A stretch of DNA of 64,000 nucleotides from positions 1-64,000 of the forward strand of contig WGOB01000063.1 of assembly GCA_016124255.1 (NCBI GenBank), in the 5' to 3' direction. Source of the stretch: Alphaproteobacteria bacterium (GTDB taxonomy: Bacteria; Pseudomonadota; Alphaproteobacteria; Caulobacterales; Aquidulcibacteraceae). Below, one piece after another: positions 53,753 to 62,078 of this stretch. Below the pieces are notes generated by a model. It made no database searches. It was not told the origin of the DNA and saw only the letters and a program-made list of their open reading frames with translations. The translations under genes and the position numbers were made by a program. Each line of letters starts with the position of its first letter. Position 1 is the stretch's first letter.

Positions 53753-55711
53753 ATGCGGATGGCGATCGGCGCGGCGGCGCTGGCTTTGTGTGCAGCGGCG
53801 GCGTGGCTGACGGCGACGGCTCAGAGCGATCCGGGGACGCGGACGACGCGTGGGGCTCTGACGCTGGAGAACGTGCCGGAGACGCCGCCGGCGGTGCGCG
53901 AGCGGCTGCGGCAATATGTGAACACGCGCGGGGCGAGCTTCCAGGACTGGCTGCCCGCCAATGGTTCATCCGGCGGCGGAATCCTCGTCGCCACGCGCTT
54001 CGCCAACACCACGCAGATCCATCGCGTCGCGGAACCAATGGGCGCGCGGACGCAGATCACTTTCTACGACGAGCCAGTGAATGGCGCGGCCGTGCGGCGC
54101 GACGGTTCGGGCGGGGTGTTCTTCGCGCGCGACAGCGGCGGCGATGAGAATTATCAGGGCTTCCTGATGACGGCCGGGGGCGTGACGCAATTCACCGAAC
54201 CCGGCACGCGCAACCAAAGCCTCACGCAGAGCGAGGATGGGCGGCTGGTGGCGTGGTCGCTGGCGCCGCGGGATTCCCAGAATTACGACATCTTCCTCGC
54301 CGATCCGGCGAACCCGTCGTCGCGGCGGCTGATCCATGACGGCGAGGGCGCCATCGGGCCGATCGATTTCTCGCCGGACGGGCGCCGGCTGCTGCTGGGA
54401 CAATACATTTCGGTGACGAAGACGCGGCGGTTCGTGTTCGATCTCGACACCAACGCGCTAAGCGAGATCACGCCCGATCTCAATGTCGCGTATGACGGCG
54501 GCGAGTTTACGCCGGACGGACGGCGCATCATCGTGGCGAGCGACGAAGGGCGCGATTTCCTCGGGCTGGTGGAGATCGATCTCGCGACCGGGGCGCGGGC
54601 TTTGCTGACGCCTGATCTTAATTGGGACGTGGAGAGCTTCGATCTGTCCGATGACGGACGGATGCTCGCCTATACGGTCAACGAAGCGGGCGCCTCGCGC
54701 GTCTATCTGCGGGATATGCGCGCGCGGCGCATCCTGCCGCAGCCGGCGCTGCCGCCAGGCGTGGTGTTCGGGCTGCAATTCGATCCGGAGGGGCGGCGGC
54801 TGGGTTTCACGCTGAACAGCGCGACAAGCCCGAGCGATGCGTATTCGTACGATGTGCGCACGCGGGTGCTGACGCGGTGGACGCAGAGCGAAGTCGGCGG
54901 GCTCGACCCGGCGACGTTCGTCACGCCGGAGCTGATCTCGTGGACGAGCTTCGACGGGCGCGAGATCAGCGGCTTCTACTACCGTCCGCGGGGGGGCCGA
55001 TTCGGTTCTGGGCCGCATCCGGTGATCGTCAGCATCCATGGCGGGCCCGAGGGCCAGGCGCGGCCGACGTTCTCATCGACGATCCAGTATTGGGTGAACG
55101 AACTGGGCGCGGCGGTGATCCTGCCTAACGTGCGCGGCTCGACGGGGTTTGGAAAGGATTTCGTGGCGCTCGATAATGGCGCGCGGCGCGAGGATTCCGT
55201 GCGCGATATCGGCGCGCTGCTCGATTGGATCGAGACGCGAGACGATCTCGATAGCGAGCGGGTGATGGTCTATGGCGGCAGTTATGGCGGCTACATGGTG
55301 CTGGCCTCGATGACGCACTACAATGACCGCCTTGCGGGCGCTGTGAACATCGTCGGCATCTCCAATTTCGTCACGTTCCTGGAGAACACCAGCGGCTATC
55401 GGCGGGATCTGCGGCGCGTCGAATACGGTGACGAGCGCGACCCGACGATGCGCGAGACGCTGATGCGGATCTCGCCGCTGACGAACGCGTCGCGGATCAC
55501 CAAGCCGCTGTTCATCATCCACGGCGCCAACGATCCGCGCGTGCCGGTGAGCGAGGCGGAGCAATTGCTGGCGGCGGTGCGCGGCAATGGCGGCGAGGCG
55601 TGGCTCATGCTGGCGGCGAATGAAGGCCACGGGTTTGCGCGGCGCGAGAACCAGGAAGCGCAGCGGGAGGCCGAGACGCTGTTCATGCAGCGCGTGTTGC
55701 GCTTGAACTGA
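53753..55711 (+). CDS. Exported S9 family (acylaminoacyl/dipeptidyl) peptidase
   Basis: A 652-residue serine peptidase with an N-terminal signal peptide (MRMAIGAAALALCAAAAWLT). The beta-propeller covers about 60-380 (repeated SPDGRRLLLG, TPDGRRIIVA, SDDGRMLAYT). The hydrolase domain has the nucleophile in MVYGGSYGGYMVLASM, Asp in IHGANDPRVPVSE and His in ANEGHGFARREN. A probable periplasmic oligopeptide or dipeptidyl peptidase. Start set by GGGGAGACGA. The stop is followed by the tandem family A array. Confidence 0.93.
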   Translation: MRMAIGAAALALCAAAAWLTATAQSDPGTRTTRGALTLENVPETPPAVRERLRQYVNTRGASFQDWLPANGSSGGGILVATRFANTTQIHRVAEPMGARTQITFYDEPVNGAAVRRDGSGGVFFARDSGGDENYQGFLMTAGGVTQFTEPGTRNQSLTQSEDGRLVAWSLAPRDSQNYDIFLADPANPSSRRLIHDGEGAIGPIDFSPDGRRLLLGQYISVTKTRRFVFDLDTNALSEITPDLNVAYDGGEFTPDGRRIIVASDEGRDFLGLVEIDLATGARALLTPDLNWDVESFDLSDDGRMLAYTVNEAGASRVYLRDMRARRILPQPALPPGVVFGLQFDPEGRRLGFTLNSATSPSDAYSYDVRTRVLTRWTQSEVGGLDPATFVTPELISWTSFDGREISGFYYRPRGGRFGSGPHPVIVSIHGGPEGQARPTFSSTIQYWVNELGAAVILPNVRGSTGFGKDFVALDNGARREDSVRDIGALLDWIETRDDLDSERVMVYGGSYGGYMVLASMTHYNDRLAGAVNIVGISNFVTFLENTSGYRRDLRRVEYGDERDPTMRETLMRISPLTNASRITKPLFIIHGANDPRVPVSEAEQLLAAVRGNGGEAWLMLAANEGHGFARRENQEAQREAETLFMQRVLRLN

Positions 55712-56133
55712 ACGTTTGCGGTCGCGCTGCTGGTTTTTGTTGCGCGCCGGCGCCGTGACGGGGACCCGATCGTGGCGGCGCGCGATGGCCGTCGCCGGCC
55801 GGCGCGCTGAGCCGGGAATCGCCCCGTGATCTGATGTTTGGAGCGCGCGGGCGCTGTGACGGAGGCCCCGTCGTAGAGGCGCGCTGAACGCCGTCGCCGG
55901 CCGGCGCGCTGAGCCGGGAATCGCCCCGTGATCTGATGTTTGGAGCGCGCGGGCGCTGTGACGGAGGTCCCGTCGTAGCGGCGCGCTGAACGCTGTCGCC
56001 GGCCTGCGCGCTTAGGCGGGAATCGCCCCGTGATCCATGGGGGTACGTTGCTGCGCCGTCCCTCTCCGCGCGGGGAGGGAGAGGGCGGGGCCGGGCTGAT
56101 TGCGCCGCCTCGCGGGGGCGCATAGGATTCGGC
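55712..56133. repeat. Tandem array of three family A repeats plus a small palindrome
   Basis: This 422-bp spacer has no gene. Three head-to-tail units start at 55742, 55843 and 55945 (period 101-102 bp), each with an inverted pair (GCGCGCC/GGCGCGC or AGCGCGC/GCGCGCT), GTGACGG, GTCGCCGGCC and the right end GGGAATCGCCCCGTGATC. Units 2 and 3 are nearly identical. A family C palindrome (CCCTCTCC / GGGGAGGG) lies at 56060-56085. Confidence 0.9.
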
Positions 56134-57393
56134 ATGGCCAGAGCCGCTGCTTCGCATTCCGCGTCCGACCACCCGGTCTCGTTCGACGACATCGTCGCGG
56201 CGGCGGCGCGGATTGCGGGGCATGTGGAGCGAACGCCGCTCCGGCACTCGAAAACGCTCTCAGAGATCACCGGCGCGGACGTCTGGATCAAGTTCGAGAA
56301 CCTGCAATTCACCGCGTCGTTCAAGGAGCGCGGGGCGTGCAACAAGCTGGCGCAGCTGACGGATGCGGAGAAGGCGGGGGGCGTCATCGCCATCAGCGCG
56401 GGCAATCACGCGCAGGGCGTGGCGTACAACGCGGCGCGGCTGAAGATTCCCTCGACCATCGTCATGCCGCGGACGACGCCGTTCGTGAAAGTGGAGCACA
56501 CGCGCAAGCACGGCGCGCGGGTGGTGCTGCACGGCGAGTCCATGACGGAGGCGTTCGAGTACGGCTACGCGCTGGCCGCGCGCGAAGGGCTCACGCTGAT
56601 CCATCCGTTCGACGACGCCGCCATCATCGCCGGGCAGGGCACGATCGCGATCGAGATGCTGACGGACGCGCCGTCGCTCGACACGCTGGTGATTCCGGTC
56701 GGCGGAGGCGGGCTGATCGCGGGCAATGCGATTGCGGCGAAGCATCTGAAGCCCGGCATCGAGATCGTCGGCGTCGAGGCGGCGATGTATCCGGGGCTGT
56801 TCTCAGAATTGCGCGGCGATCCGATCCGCGTCGGCGGGCAGACGATCGCGGAAGGCATCGCGGTCAAGCAGGCGGGGCGGCTGAATTTCACCATCTGCAA
56901 AGCGATGGTGGACGAGGTGCTGCTCGTTGAAGAGGCGCGGCTCGAACAGGCGGTGGCGCTCTTCGCCAATGTGGAAAAGACCGTCGCGGAAGGCGCAGGC
57001 GCGGCGGGGCTGGCGGCGCTGCTGGCGCATCCGCAGCGGTTCAAGGGGCGACGCTGCGGGCTGATCCTGTGCGGCGGGAATATCGATTCGCGGCTGCTGG
57101 CGTCGGTGCTGGTGCGCGCGCTGGTGCGGGAGGGACGGATCGCGCGGGTGCGCCTCATCGGAGACGATCAGCCCGGGCTCTTATCGCGCGTCTCCAAGGT
57201 GATCGGAGAACTGGGCGGAAACATCATCGAAGTGGCGCACAATCGCCTCGTTCTGGACATTCCCGCAAAGGGCGCCGAAATCGATTTCACGATCGAGACG
57301 CGCGACCTTGCGCACACGCACGAGGTCGTGGCGGGGCTGAAGGCTGCGGGTTATCCCGTGCAGCTTCTGCCGTTCGAGGCGGCGACGGCGTGA
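56134..57393 (+). CDS. ilvA: Threonine ammonia-lyase (threonine deaminase)
   Basis: PLP enzyme converting threonine to 2-oxobutanoate and ammonia. The 419-residue protein has the PLP lysine in FTASFKERGACNKL, the Gly-rich loop VIPVGGGGLIAGNAI, SAGNHAQGVAYNA and a C-terminal ACT domain (IARVRLIGDDQPGLLSRVSK) for regulation. The single ACT domain fits the short IlvA/TdcB-like biosynthetic or catabolic form; which one cannot be told, and no ilv genes are nearby. Confidence 0.94.
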   Translation: MARAAASHSASDHPVSFDDIVAAAARIAGHVERTPLRHSKTLSEITGADVWIKFENLQFTASFKERGACNKLAQLTDAEKAGGVIAISAGNHAQGVAYNAARLKIPSTIVMPRTTPFVKVEHTRKHGARVVLHGESMTEAFEYGYALAAREGLTLIHPFDDAAIIAGQGTIAIEMLTDAPSLDTLVIPVGGGGLIAGNAIAAKHLKPGIEIVGVEAAMYPGLFSELRGDPIRVGGQTIAEGIAVKQAGRLNFTICKAMVDEVLLVEEARLEQAVALFANVEKTVAEGAGAAGLAALLAHPQRFKGRRCGLILCGGNIDSRLLASVLVRALVREGRIARVRLIGDDQPGLLSRVSKVIGELGGNIIEVAHNRLVLDIPAKGAEIDFTIETRDLAHTHEVVAGLKAAGYPVQLLPFEAATA

Positions 57394-57439
57394 AACGCAT
57401 GACGGGGCGTGCTATGCTCGGCGTCATGCTGCGAAAGCG

Positions 57440-58336
57440 ATGCGGAAACGGATGATGATCAGACACTCGCGCGTCGGCGCGGCCGGTTTCTCGTTGATGG
57501 CCATCGGCGCCGCGATCGGCGGCGAGGCGATCGCGCAGGACGCGTTCGGCGCGGCGCCGCCGGATGTGCCGGAATGCCAACGCAATCTGGGCGTCGTGCG
57601 CGTGGTCGACCGCGACGAGGGCGAGACCGCGCGGCCGTACGATCTGCCGTCGCCGGACGGATTCATGACCGCGGTGGTGCGGCGCTCCGGCTGCTTCTCG
57701 CTGTCGGATCTAAACGCGGAAAGCGCCGCGCCGGCGGATTACGTGCTGGTGACGGCGCTGGAGACGGGCGAGGCGCGACGCGGCAATCCCGTGCTCGGCG
57801 CGGTGGGGAACATCATCAGCGGGCGCTGGGGGCGGCTCACGCGCAGCGCGCGCGAGCGGCGCGAGGGGCTCCTGGCGATCCTGTCGCTGGTGCGCGTGGG
57901 CACGGCGGAGAAGGTCACCGAAACGCGCGGGCGCGCGATCGATCAGGAATCGACGTGGATCGCGGGCGGCACCTATGGGCTCGGCGAGGTCGCGCGGGCG
58001 TGGGAGGAGTCCGAGATGGGACGCGTGGCGTCGTCGGCGCTGATCGACGCGTACGCGCAGATGATGGCTGAGCTCGGCGGGCTGGACACGCCGCCGCAGG
58101 CCGCGGCCGGCGGGATGCTGCGGGCGCCGCGGGCGGTGAACATGCGCGCGGGGCCAACGACGTCGGACGACATCCTGCGGACGCTGCCGGCCGGCGCGCT
58201 GGTGCGCGCCACGAGCGAGACCGACGGGCGCTGGCGGCTGGTGGTGGACGAAAACGACGTACAAGGCTGGGTGCGGGGCGATCTGCTGGATCCTGCGCCC
58301 GGGCCGGCGCCTGAACCCACCCCGGCGCCGCCTTGA
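57440..58336 (+). CDS. Exported protein with CsgG-like region and C-terminal SH3b domain
   Basis: A 298-residue exported protein (signal peptide near GEAIAQD). The central part (about 80-210) has a pattern reminiscent of CsgG/HfaB-type lipoprotein folds (YVLVTALETGEARRG; GGTYGLGEVARAWEESEMGR), but this is weak. The C-terminus (about 230-285) is a clear bacterial SH3 domain: AVNMRAGPTTSDDILRTLPA then WVRGDLLDP. SH3b domains often bind peptidoglycan. Ends in a proline tail. Confidence 0.75.
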   Translation: MRKRMMIRHSRVGAAGFSLMAIGAAIGGEAIAQDAFGAAPPDVPECQRNLGVVRVVDRDEGETARPYDLPSPDGFMTAVVRRSGCFSLSDLNAESAAPADYVLVTALETGEARRGNPVLGAVGNIISGRWGRLTRSARERREGLLAILSLVRVGTAEKVTETRGRAIDQESTWIAGGTYGLGEVARAWEESEMGRVASSALIDAYAQMMAELGGLDTPPQAAAGGMLRAPRAVNMRAGPTTSDDILRTLPAGALVRATSETDGRWRLVVDENDVQGWVRGDLLDPAPGPAPEPTPAPP

Positions 58337-58398
58337 TGTGAAACAAGACGCCGCGCGACGCCGTTTCGTATGCAGGACGCGAGACGGAGCGCTACGGA

Positions 58399-58857
58399 AT
58401 GGACGACATCGTCATGACGCCGGAAACGCTGGTGCTGCTTGCCGACGGGCGCCGCGCGCGGGGCTTGCTCGAAGCGCGCCGCGGCGCGGCGCTGGCGGAG
58501 GCGGCGGCGTGGGCGATGGAGATCAGCGACGCGGAGCGGATCACGCCGCGGGATCGTCCGCCGCGGTCGTTCGACCGCGTGGGTCAGGGGCGTCATGCGA
58601 TGGAGGCCGGCGCGGACCCGCATGAGGATGAAGAGCGACGCTTCCTTTTGCGCGTGGCGCAGAAGCTGACGGCAGCGGCGCAGGCGAAGGCGTTCGATCA
58701 TCTCGTAATTGCGGCAGCGCCGCGCGCGCTCGGGATTCTGCGCGCGGCGCTGCCGGACAAGACGCGCGCGATGGTGCAGTTCGAGATCGCGAAAGACATC
58801 GTCGATGAAGACGCAGCCGCGGTCGCCAAGCGACTCGCGGATTTGAGAATGCCCTGA
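58399..58857 (+). CDS. Host attachment family protein
   Basis: A 152-residue cytoplasmic protein of the family annotated as required for attachment to host cells (PF10116). Recognisable parts are TLVLLADGRRARGLLEARRG, DEERRFLLRVAQKLTAAAQ and HLVIAAAPRALGILRAALPD. The fold resembles release-factor eRF1-like baeRF proteins; actual function is unclear despite the family name. ATG at 58399 or 58414. Confidence 0.85.
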   Translation: MDDIVMTPETLVLLADGRRARGLLEARRGAALAEAAAWAMEISDAERITPRDRPPRSFDRVGQGRHAMEAGADPHEDEERRFLLRVAQKLTAAAQAKAFDHLVIAAAPRALGILRAALPDKTRAMVQFEIAKDIVDEDAAAVAKRLADLRMP

Positions 58858-58946
58858 ACTCTTGCGTGCCGAGGCTGACGGAGATTCCAGCGTGGGCGCG
58901 CGACGGCGCCACATGCCATATCTTCCGTATACGGATGGAATTGCAG

Positions 58947-60224
58947 CTATTTCCGTACGCGCGGCGACGCGCGGATGCTGCGGCCGATACGGCCGGCGGC
59001 GAAATCCTCGACGTAGCGCTCGAAGGCGCCGGCGCTCACAGCGATGTAGAGGAAGGCGACTTCGCCGGCGCGGCCCGCATTGGAGCGAAAGTTGGAATCG
59101 ACGCCCGCGACGACATAGGCGTCGCCGTCGCGCACGATGAGCGCGGAGCCGGAATCGCCGCGCGTGGTGTCGCAGGCATGGGTGAAGGTGTTGTCGCGGA
59201 ACACTTCCAGCACCTGGCATTCGATGTTGGCGGCGAGGAGGTCGCCGGTGTCCCAGCCATAGCCGGCCTGATAGAGCGCCGGGCGCGAGGCCGTGCGGCC
59301 GGGGCCGCCAAGCGCGTTGCGCACGCGCAGATACCCAATTGTCGCGCCGAGGGGACGATCAAGACGCAGGAGCGCCCAGTCGCGGCCGTCGACGGAATCG
59401 CCGCCCATGAACCGCGCGTAGGTGAATTGGGGGTCGGTGAAATAGGCGATGACGTCGGCGGTGAAGGGGCCGCCCGCGCGCGTCGATGCGGCGGTGAAGG
59501 CGCCGCGCGCATCGACGCCGAGGTCGCCGTGGATGCAGTGCGCGGCGGTGACGACAACATCCTCGCCGATCAGCGTCGCAGTGCATGTCTCGCCGCTGGC
59601 GAGGCGCAGGAGGCCGACCTGCGCCCAGGGCGTTTGCGCGGCATCGACACGGACGCGATCGTCGCGGCCGAAGAAGTGATCGTTGATCGTGAGCGGACGT
59701 TCGCGGCCGACGCAATCGGTGCGATCGGTGCGGCGCGCACAAAGGCCCGTGCCGCCTTCCTCGCGCTCGTCGCAGAGGCCGTTGAATGCATGCGTGCAGG
59801 AATCGTCGCGGAAGCGCAGGCGGGCGATATCGCCGCAATCGCTGACATCGGTGCCGTTGACGCAGGCGCCGGTGCCGAAGCGCGGCTCGTCGCACTCGCC
59901 GTCATTGGCCCAGCGGCAGGAATCGTCGTCGCCGGCGCGCATCGCGCGGCAATCGGAAAGGTCGGTTCCCAGCGCACATGCGCCGGTCCCGATGTCGGGC
60001 TCGTCGCACTCGCGGTCATTGGCCCAGCGGCAGGAATCGTCGCCGCGCTCGGGCTTGCGGGAGAGCGCGGCGCGCTGGCGGGCGGCGTCAGGCTTTGCTT
60101 CCGGGCCTGAGGCGTGCGCCGCAAAGCGCACGGGCGGATCAAGCGGCGCGGTGGCCGCGCCCGCAAGCGCCGCCAGCCCCAACGCCATGGCCGCGACGCG
60201 GCGGCTAAAAAAAGAATGCAACAT
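58947..60224 (-). CDS. Trypsin-like serine protease with three tandem four-Cys modules
   Basis: A 425-residue exported protease (signal peptide MLHSFFSRRVAAMALGLAAL). Residues 62-92, 100-130 and 139-171 are three repeats of DDSCRWANDGECDEPRFGTG type ending GTD-x-SDC, each with four cysteines at spacings 8, 10-11, 9. The S1 domain follows: His229 in VVTAAHC, Asp282 in RDWALLRL, Ser358 in TTRGDSGSALIV. The catalytic triad is intact. The modules resemble acidic, calcium-binding-like Cys repeats and may anchor or regulate the enzyme. Confidence 0.92.
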   Translation of the reverse strand: MLHSFFSRRVAAMALGLAALAGAATAPLDPPVRFAAHASGPEAKPDAARQRAALSRKPERGDDSCRWANDRECDEPDIGTGACALGTDLSDCRAMRAGDDDSCRWANDGECDEPRFGTGACVNGTDVSDCGDIARLRFRDDSCTHAFNGLCDEREEGGTGLCARRTDRTDCVGRERPLTINDHFFGRDDRVRVDAAQTPWAQVGLLRLASGETCTATLIGEDVVVTAAHCIHGDLGVDARGAFTAASTRAGGPFTADVIAYFTDPQFTYARFMGGDSVDGRDWALLRLDRPLGATIGYLRVRNALGGPGRTASRPALYQAGYGWDTGDLLAANIECQVLEVFRDNTFTHACDTTRGDSGSALIVRDGDAYVVAGVDSNFRSNAGRAGEVAFLYIAVSAGAFERYVEDFAAGRIGRSIRASPRVRK

Positions 60225-60307
60225 CGGCCGCACGCTACCGCGCGGGCGGAGCAGCGTGAAGCCGGCGCGGCTTGACCGGCGCCGCCGTGGGCCCGACAAC
60301 GCGCGCC

Positions 60308-60985
60308 ATGTCAAACCCAGTGCTCTACATCGGCAACAAAAACTATTCGTCATGGTCGATGCGACCATGGTTGGCGCTGACATGGGCGGGCGTCGCGTTC
60401 GAGGAACGGATGATCCCGCTCGGCGGGCCGGGATACGGCAAGAGCCGGATCGCTGCGGTGCTGGCGGTGTCCGACAGCGGGCGCGTGCCGGCGCTGCACG
60501 TGGGCGACGTGCGCATCCACGATTCGCTGGCGATCATGGAATGGGCGCACGAGCAGGCGCCGGAGGCAGGGCTCTATCCGCGGGACGCGATCCTGCGGGC
60601 GCTGGCGCGCGCGGCGGCGGCGGAAATGCATGCCGGGTTCGCCGCGATCCGCAACGCCATGTCGATGAACATCCGTAGGCGGATGAAAGCGGCGCCGGCA
60701 TGGTCCGATGAGGTGAAGGCGGATCTGGCGCGGCTGTTCGAGCTCTGGGGCGGTTTGCGCGCGCGCCACGCGCAGGACGGCCCCTACCTGTTCGGCGCGC
60801 GCGGGATCGTGGATGCGATGTATGCGCCGATGGCGACGCGGCTTCGAACCTACGCCGTGGAGGCGCCGGCGGCCTGCCAGGCCTATTGCGACACGATATT
60901 CGATGACGACGGCTATCGCGCTTGGGAGGCGGGGGCGCTGGCCGAGCCGCAGCGGATCGCCTCGACTGACGAGCTCTATCCGTGA
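60308..60985 (+). CDS. Glutathione S-transferase family protein
   Basis: A 225-residue GST-fold protein. The N-terminal thioredoxin-like domain starts LYIGNKNYSSWSMRPWLALT, where the Ser/Tyr near S-S-W-S is the usual catalytic region, and has GRVPALHVGDVRIHDSLAIM (cis-Pro and Ser contacts to glutathione). The C-terminal half is all-helical. Substrate unknown. The stop overlaps the start of the FKBP gene (TGATG). Confidence 0.9.
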   Translation: MSNPVLYIGNKNYSSWSMRPWLALTWAGVAFEERMIPLGGPGYGKSRIAAVLAVSDSGRVPALHVGDVRIHDSLAIMEWAHEQAPEAGLYPRDAILRALARAAAAEMHAGFAAIRNAMSMNIRRRMKAAPAWSDEVKADLARLFELWGGLRARHAQDGPYLFGARGIVDAMYAPMATRLRTYAVEAPAACQAYCDTIFDDDGYRAWEAGALAEPQRIASTDELYP

Positions 60986-61503
60986 TGCGATCACTGCTGA
61001 CGGCGATGGCCGCGCTCGTGATGCTTGCTGCGTGCGACCGCGATGCGGCGATCCTTGAGGAGGTCGCGCGGATCGAGGAGGAGCGCGCGGCGCGCAATGC
61101 GGCGCTGGCGGCGCAATCGCCGGACTGGCTGGCGGAGAAGCGGGCGCAGGCGGGCGCGGTGTCGACGCCGTCCGGGCTGATCTACGAGGTGCTGCGCGCG
61201 GCGCCCGATCCGCGCCAGCCGTCGCCGACGCGCGCGTCACGGGTGATGATCGACTACGAGGGCCGGCTGCCGGACGGGACGGTATTCGATTCCTCCATCG
61301 GACGTGGGGCGCCGGCGCAATTCGACGTCGGCGCGCTGGTGCCGGGCGTGGCGGAGATGCTGACGCTGATGCGGCCGGGCGAGGAGGTGGTGGCGTATAT
61401 TCCGGCTGCGCTGGCCTACGGAAACGAGGGCGCCGGCCAGGATGTTCCGCCCGATGTTGCGCTGGAATTCCGTATACGGTTGATTGCGTTCGAGACGCGG
61501 TGA
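60985..61503 (+). CDS. FKBP-type peptidyl-prolyl isomerase lipoprotein (copy 1)
   Basis: A 172-residue periplasmic foldase. The signal peptide ends ALVMLAAC (lipobox). A short coiled-coil linker (EEVARIEEERAARNAALAAQ) precedes the FKBP domain: VMIDYEGRLPDGTVFDSSIG, LMRPGEEVVAYIPAALAYGN and ending VALEFRIRLIAFE. One base overlap with the GST stop. Paired with a second FKBP gene 5 bases downstream; the two share the same domain plan. Confidence 0.92.
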   Translation: MRSLLTAMAALVMLAACDRDAAILEEVARIEEERAARNAALAAQSPDWLAEKRAQAGAVSTPSGLIYEVLRAAPDPRQPSPTRASRVMIDYEGRLPDGTVFDSSIGRGAPAQFDVGALVPGVAEMLTLMRPGEEVVAYIPAALAYGNEGAGQDVPPDVALEFRIRLIAFETR

Positions 61504-61508
61504 GGACG

Positions 61509-62003
61509 ATGCAGCTGACACGAAGAGCGGCGCTTTTGGGCGCAGTCGCGGCCGCGGCGTGCGCGAGCCGATCGATGACGCCGGAAGAACGCGCAGCGGA
61601 AAGCGCGCGGTTCCTGGCCGAGAACGCGATGCGCGCGGGGGTGACGACGACGGCGTCCGGGCTGCAATATCGAGTGCTGCGCGCGGCGGCGACGGACGCC
61701 GCGCGGCCGGCCGCGCACGACACGGTGGTGGTGCATTACGAAGGACGCCTTCCGGACGGCGCGGTGTTCGATTCCTCCTATGAGCGCGGCGAGCCGGCGA
61801 CGTTTGCGCTGGCGCGCGTAATCGACGTCTGGACGGAAGGCGTGGCGCTGATGCGGCCGGGCGAGATGTACGAGTTCTTCGTGCCGCCGGCGCTGGCGTA
61901 TGGCGCGCGCGGCGCGGGCGGCGTGATCCCGCCGAACCAGGCGCTGGTGTTCAAGGTGGAGCTGATTGCCGTGCTCGACGCGCCGAAAGCCGAGCCGGAA
62001 TAG
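61509..62003 (+). CDS. FKBP-type peptidyl-prolyl isomerase lipoprotein (copy 2)
   Basis: A 164-residue relative of the previous gene. The N-terminus has a twin-Arg-like LTRRAALLGAVAAAACAS with a lipobox. The FKBP domain has VVVHYEGRLPDGAVFDSSYE, LMRPGEMYEFFVPPALAYGA and GGVIPPNQALVFKVELIAVL. Probably a periplasmic or membrane-attached foldase. GTG at 61500, overlapping the previous stop, is an alternative start. Confidence 0.92.
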   Translation: MQLTRRAALLGAVAAAACASRSMTPEERAAESARFLAENAMRAGVTTTASGLQYRVLRAAATDAARPAAHDTVVVHYEGRLPDGAVFDSSYERGEPATFALARVIDVWTEGVALMRPGEMYEFFVPPALAYGARGAGGVIPPNQALVFKVELIAVLDAPKAEPE

Positions 62004-62078
62004 ACGGCGCTCGCGCGGTTCCGTCCCGACGCCGGTTCCGCTACGCTCGCGGACCTGGATGGACGGGGAGCGTGGGGC

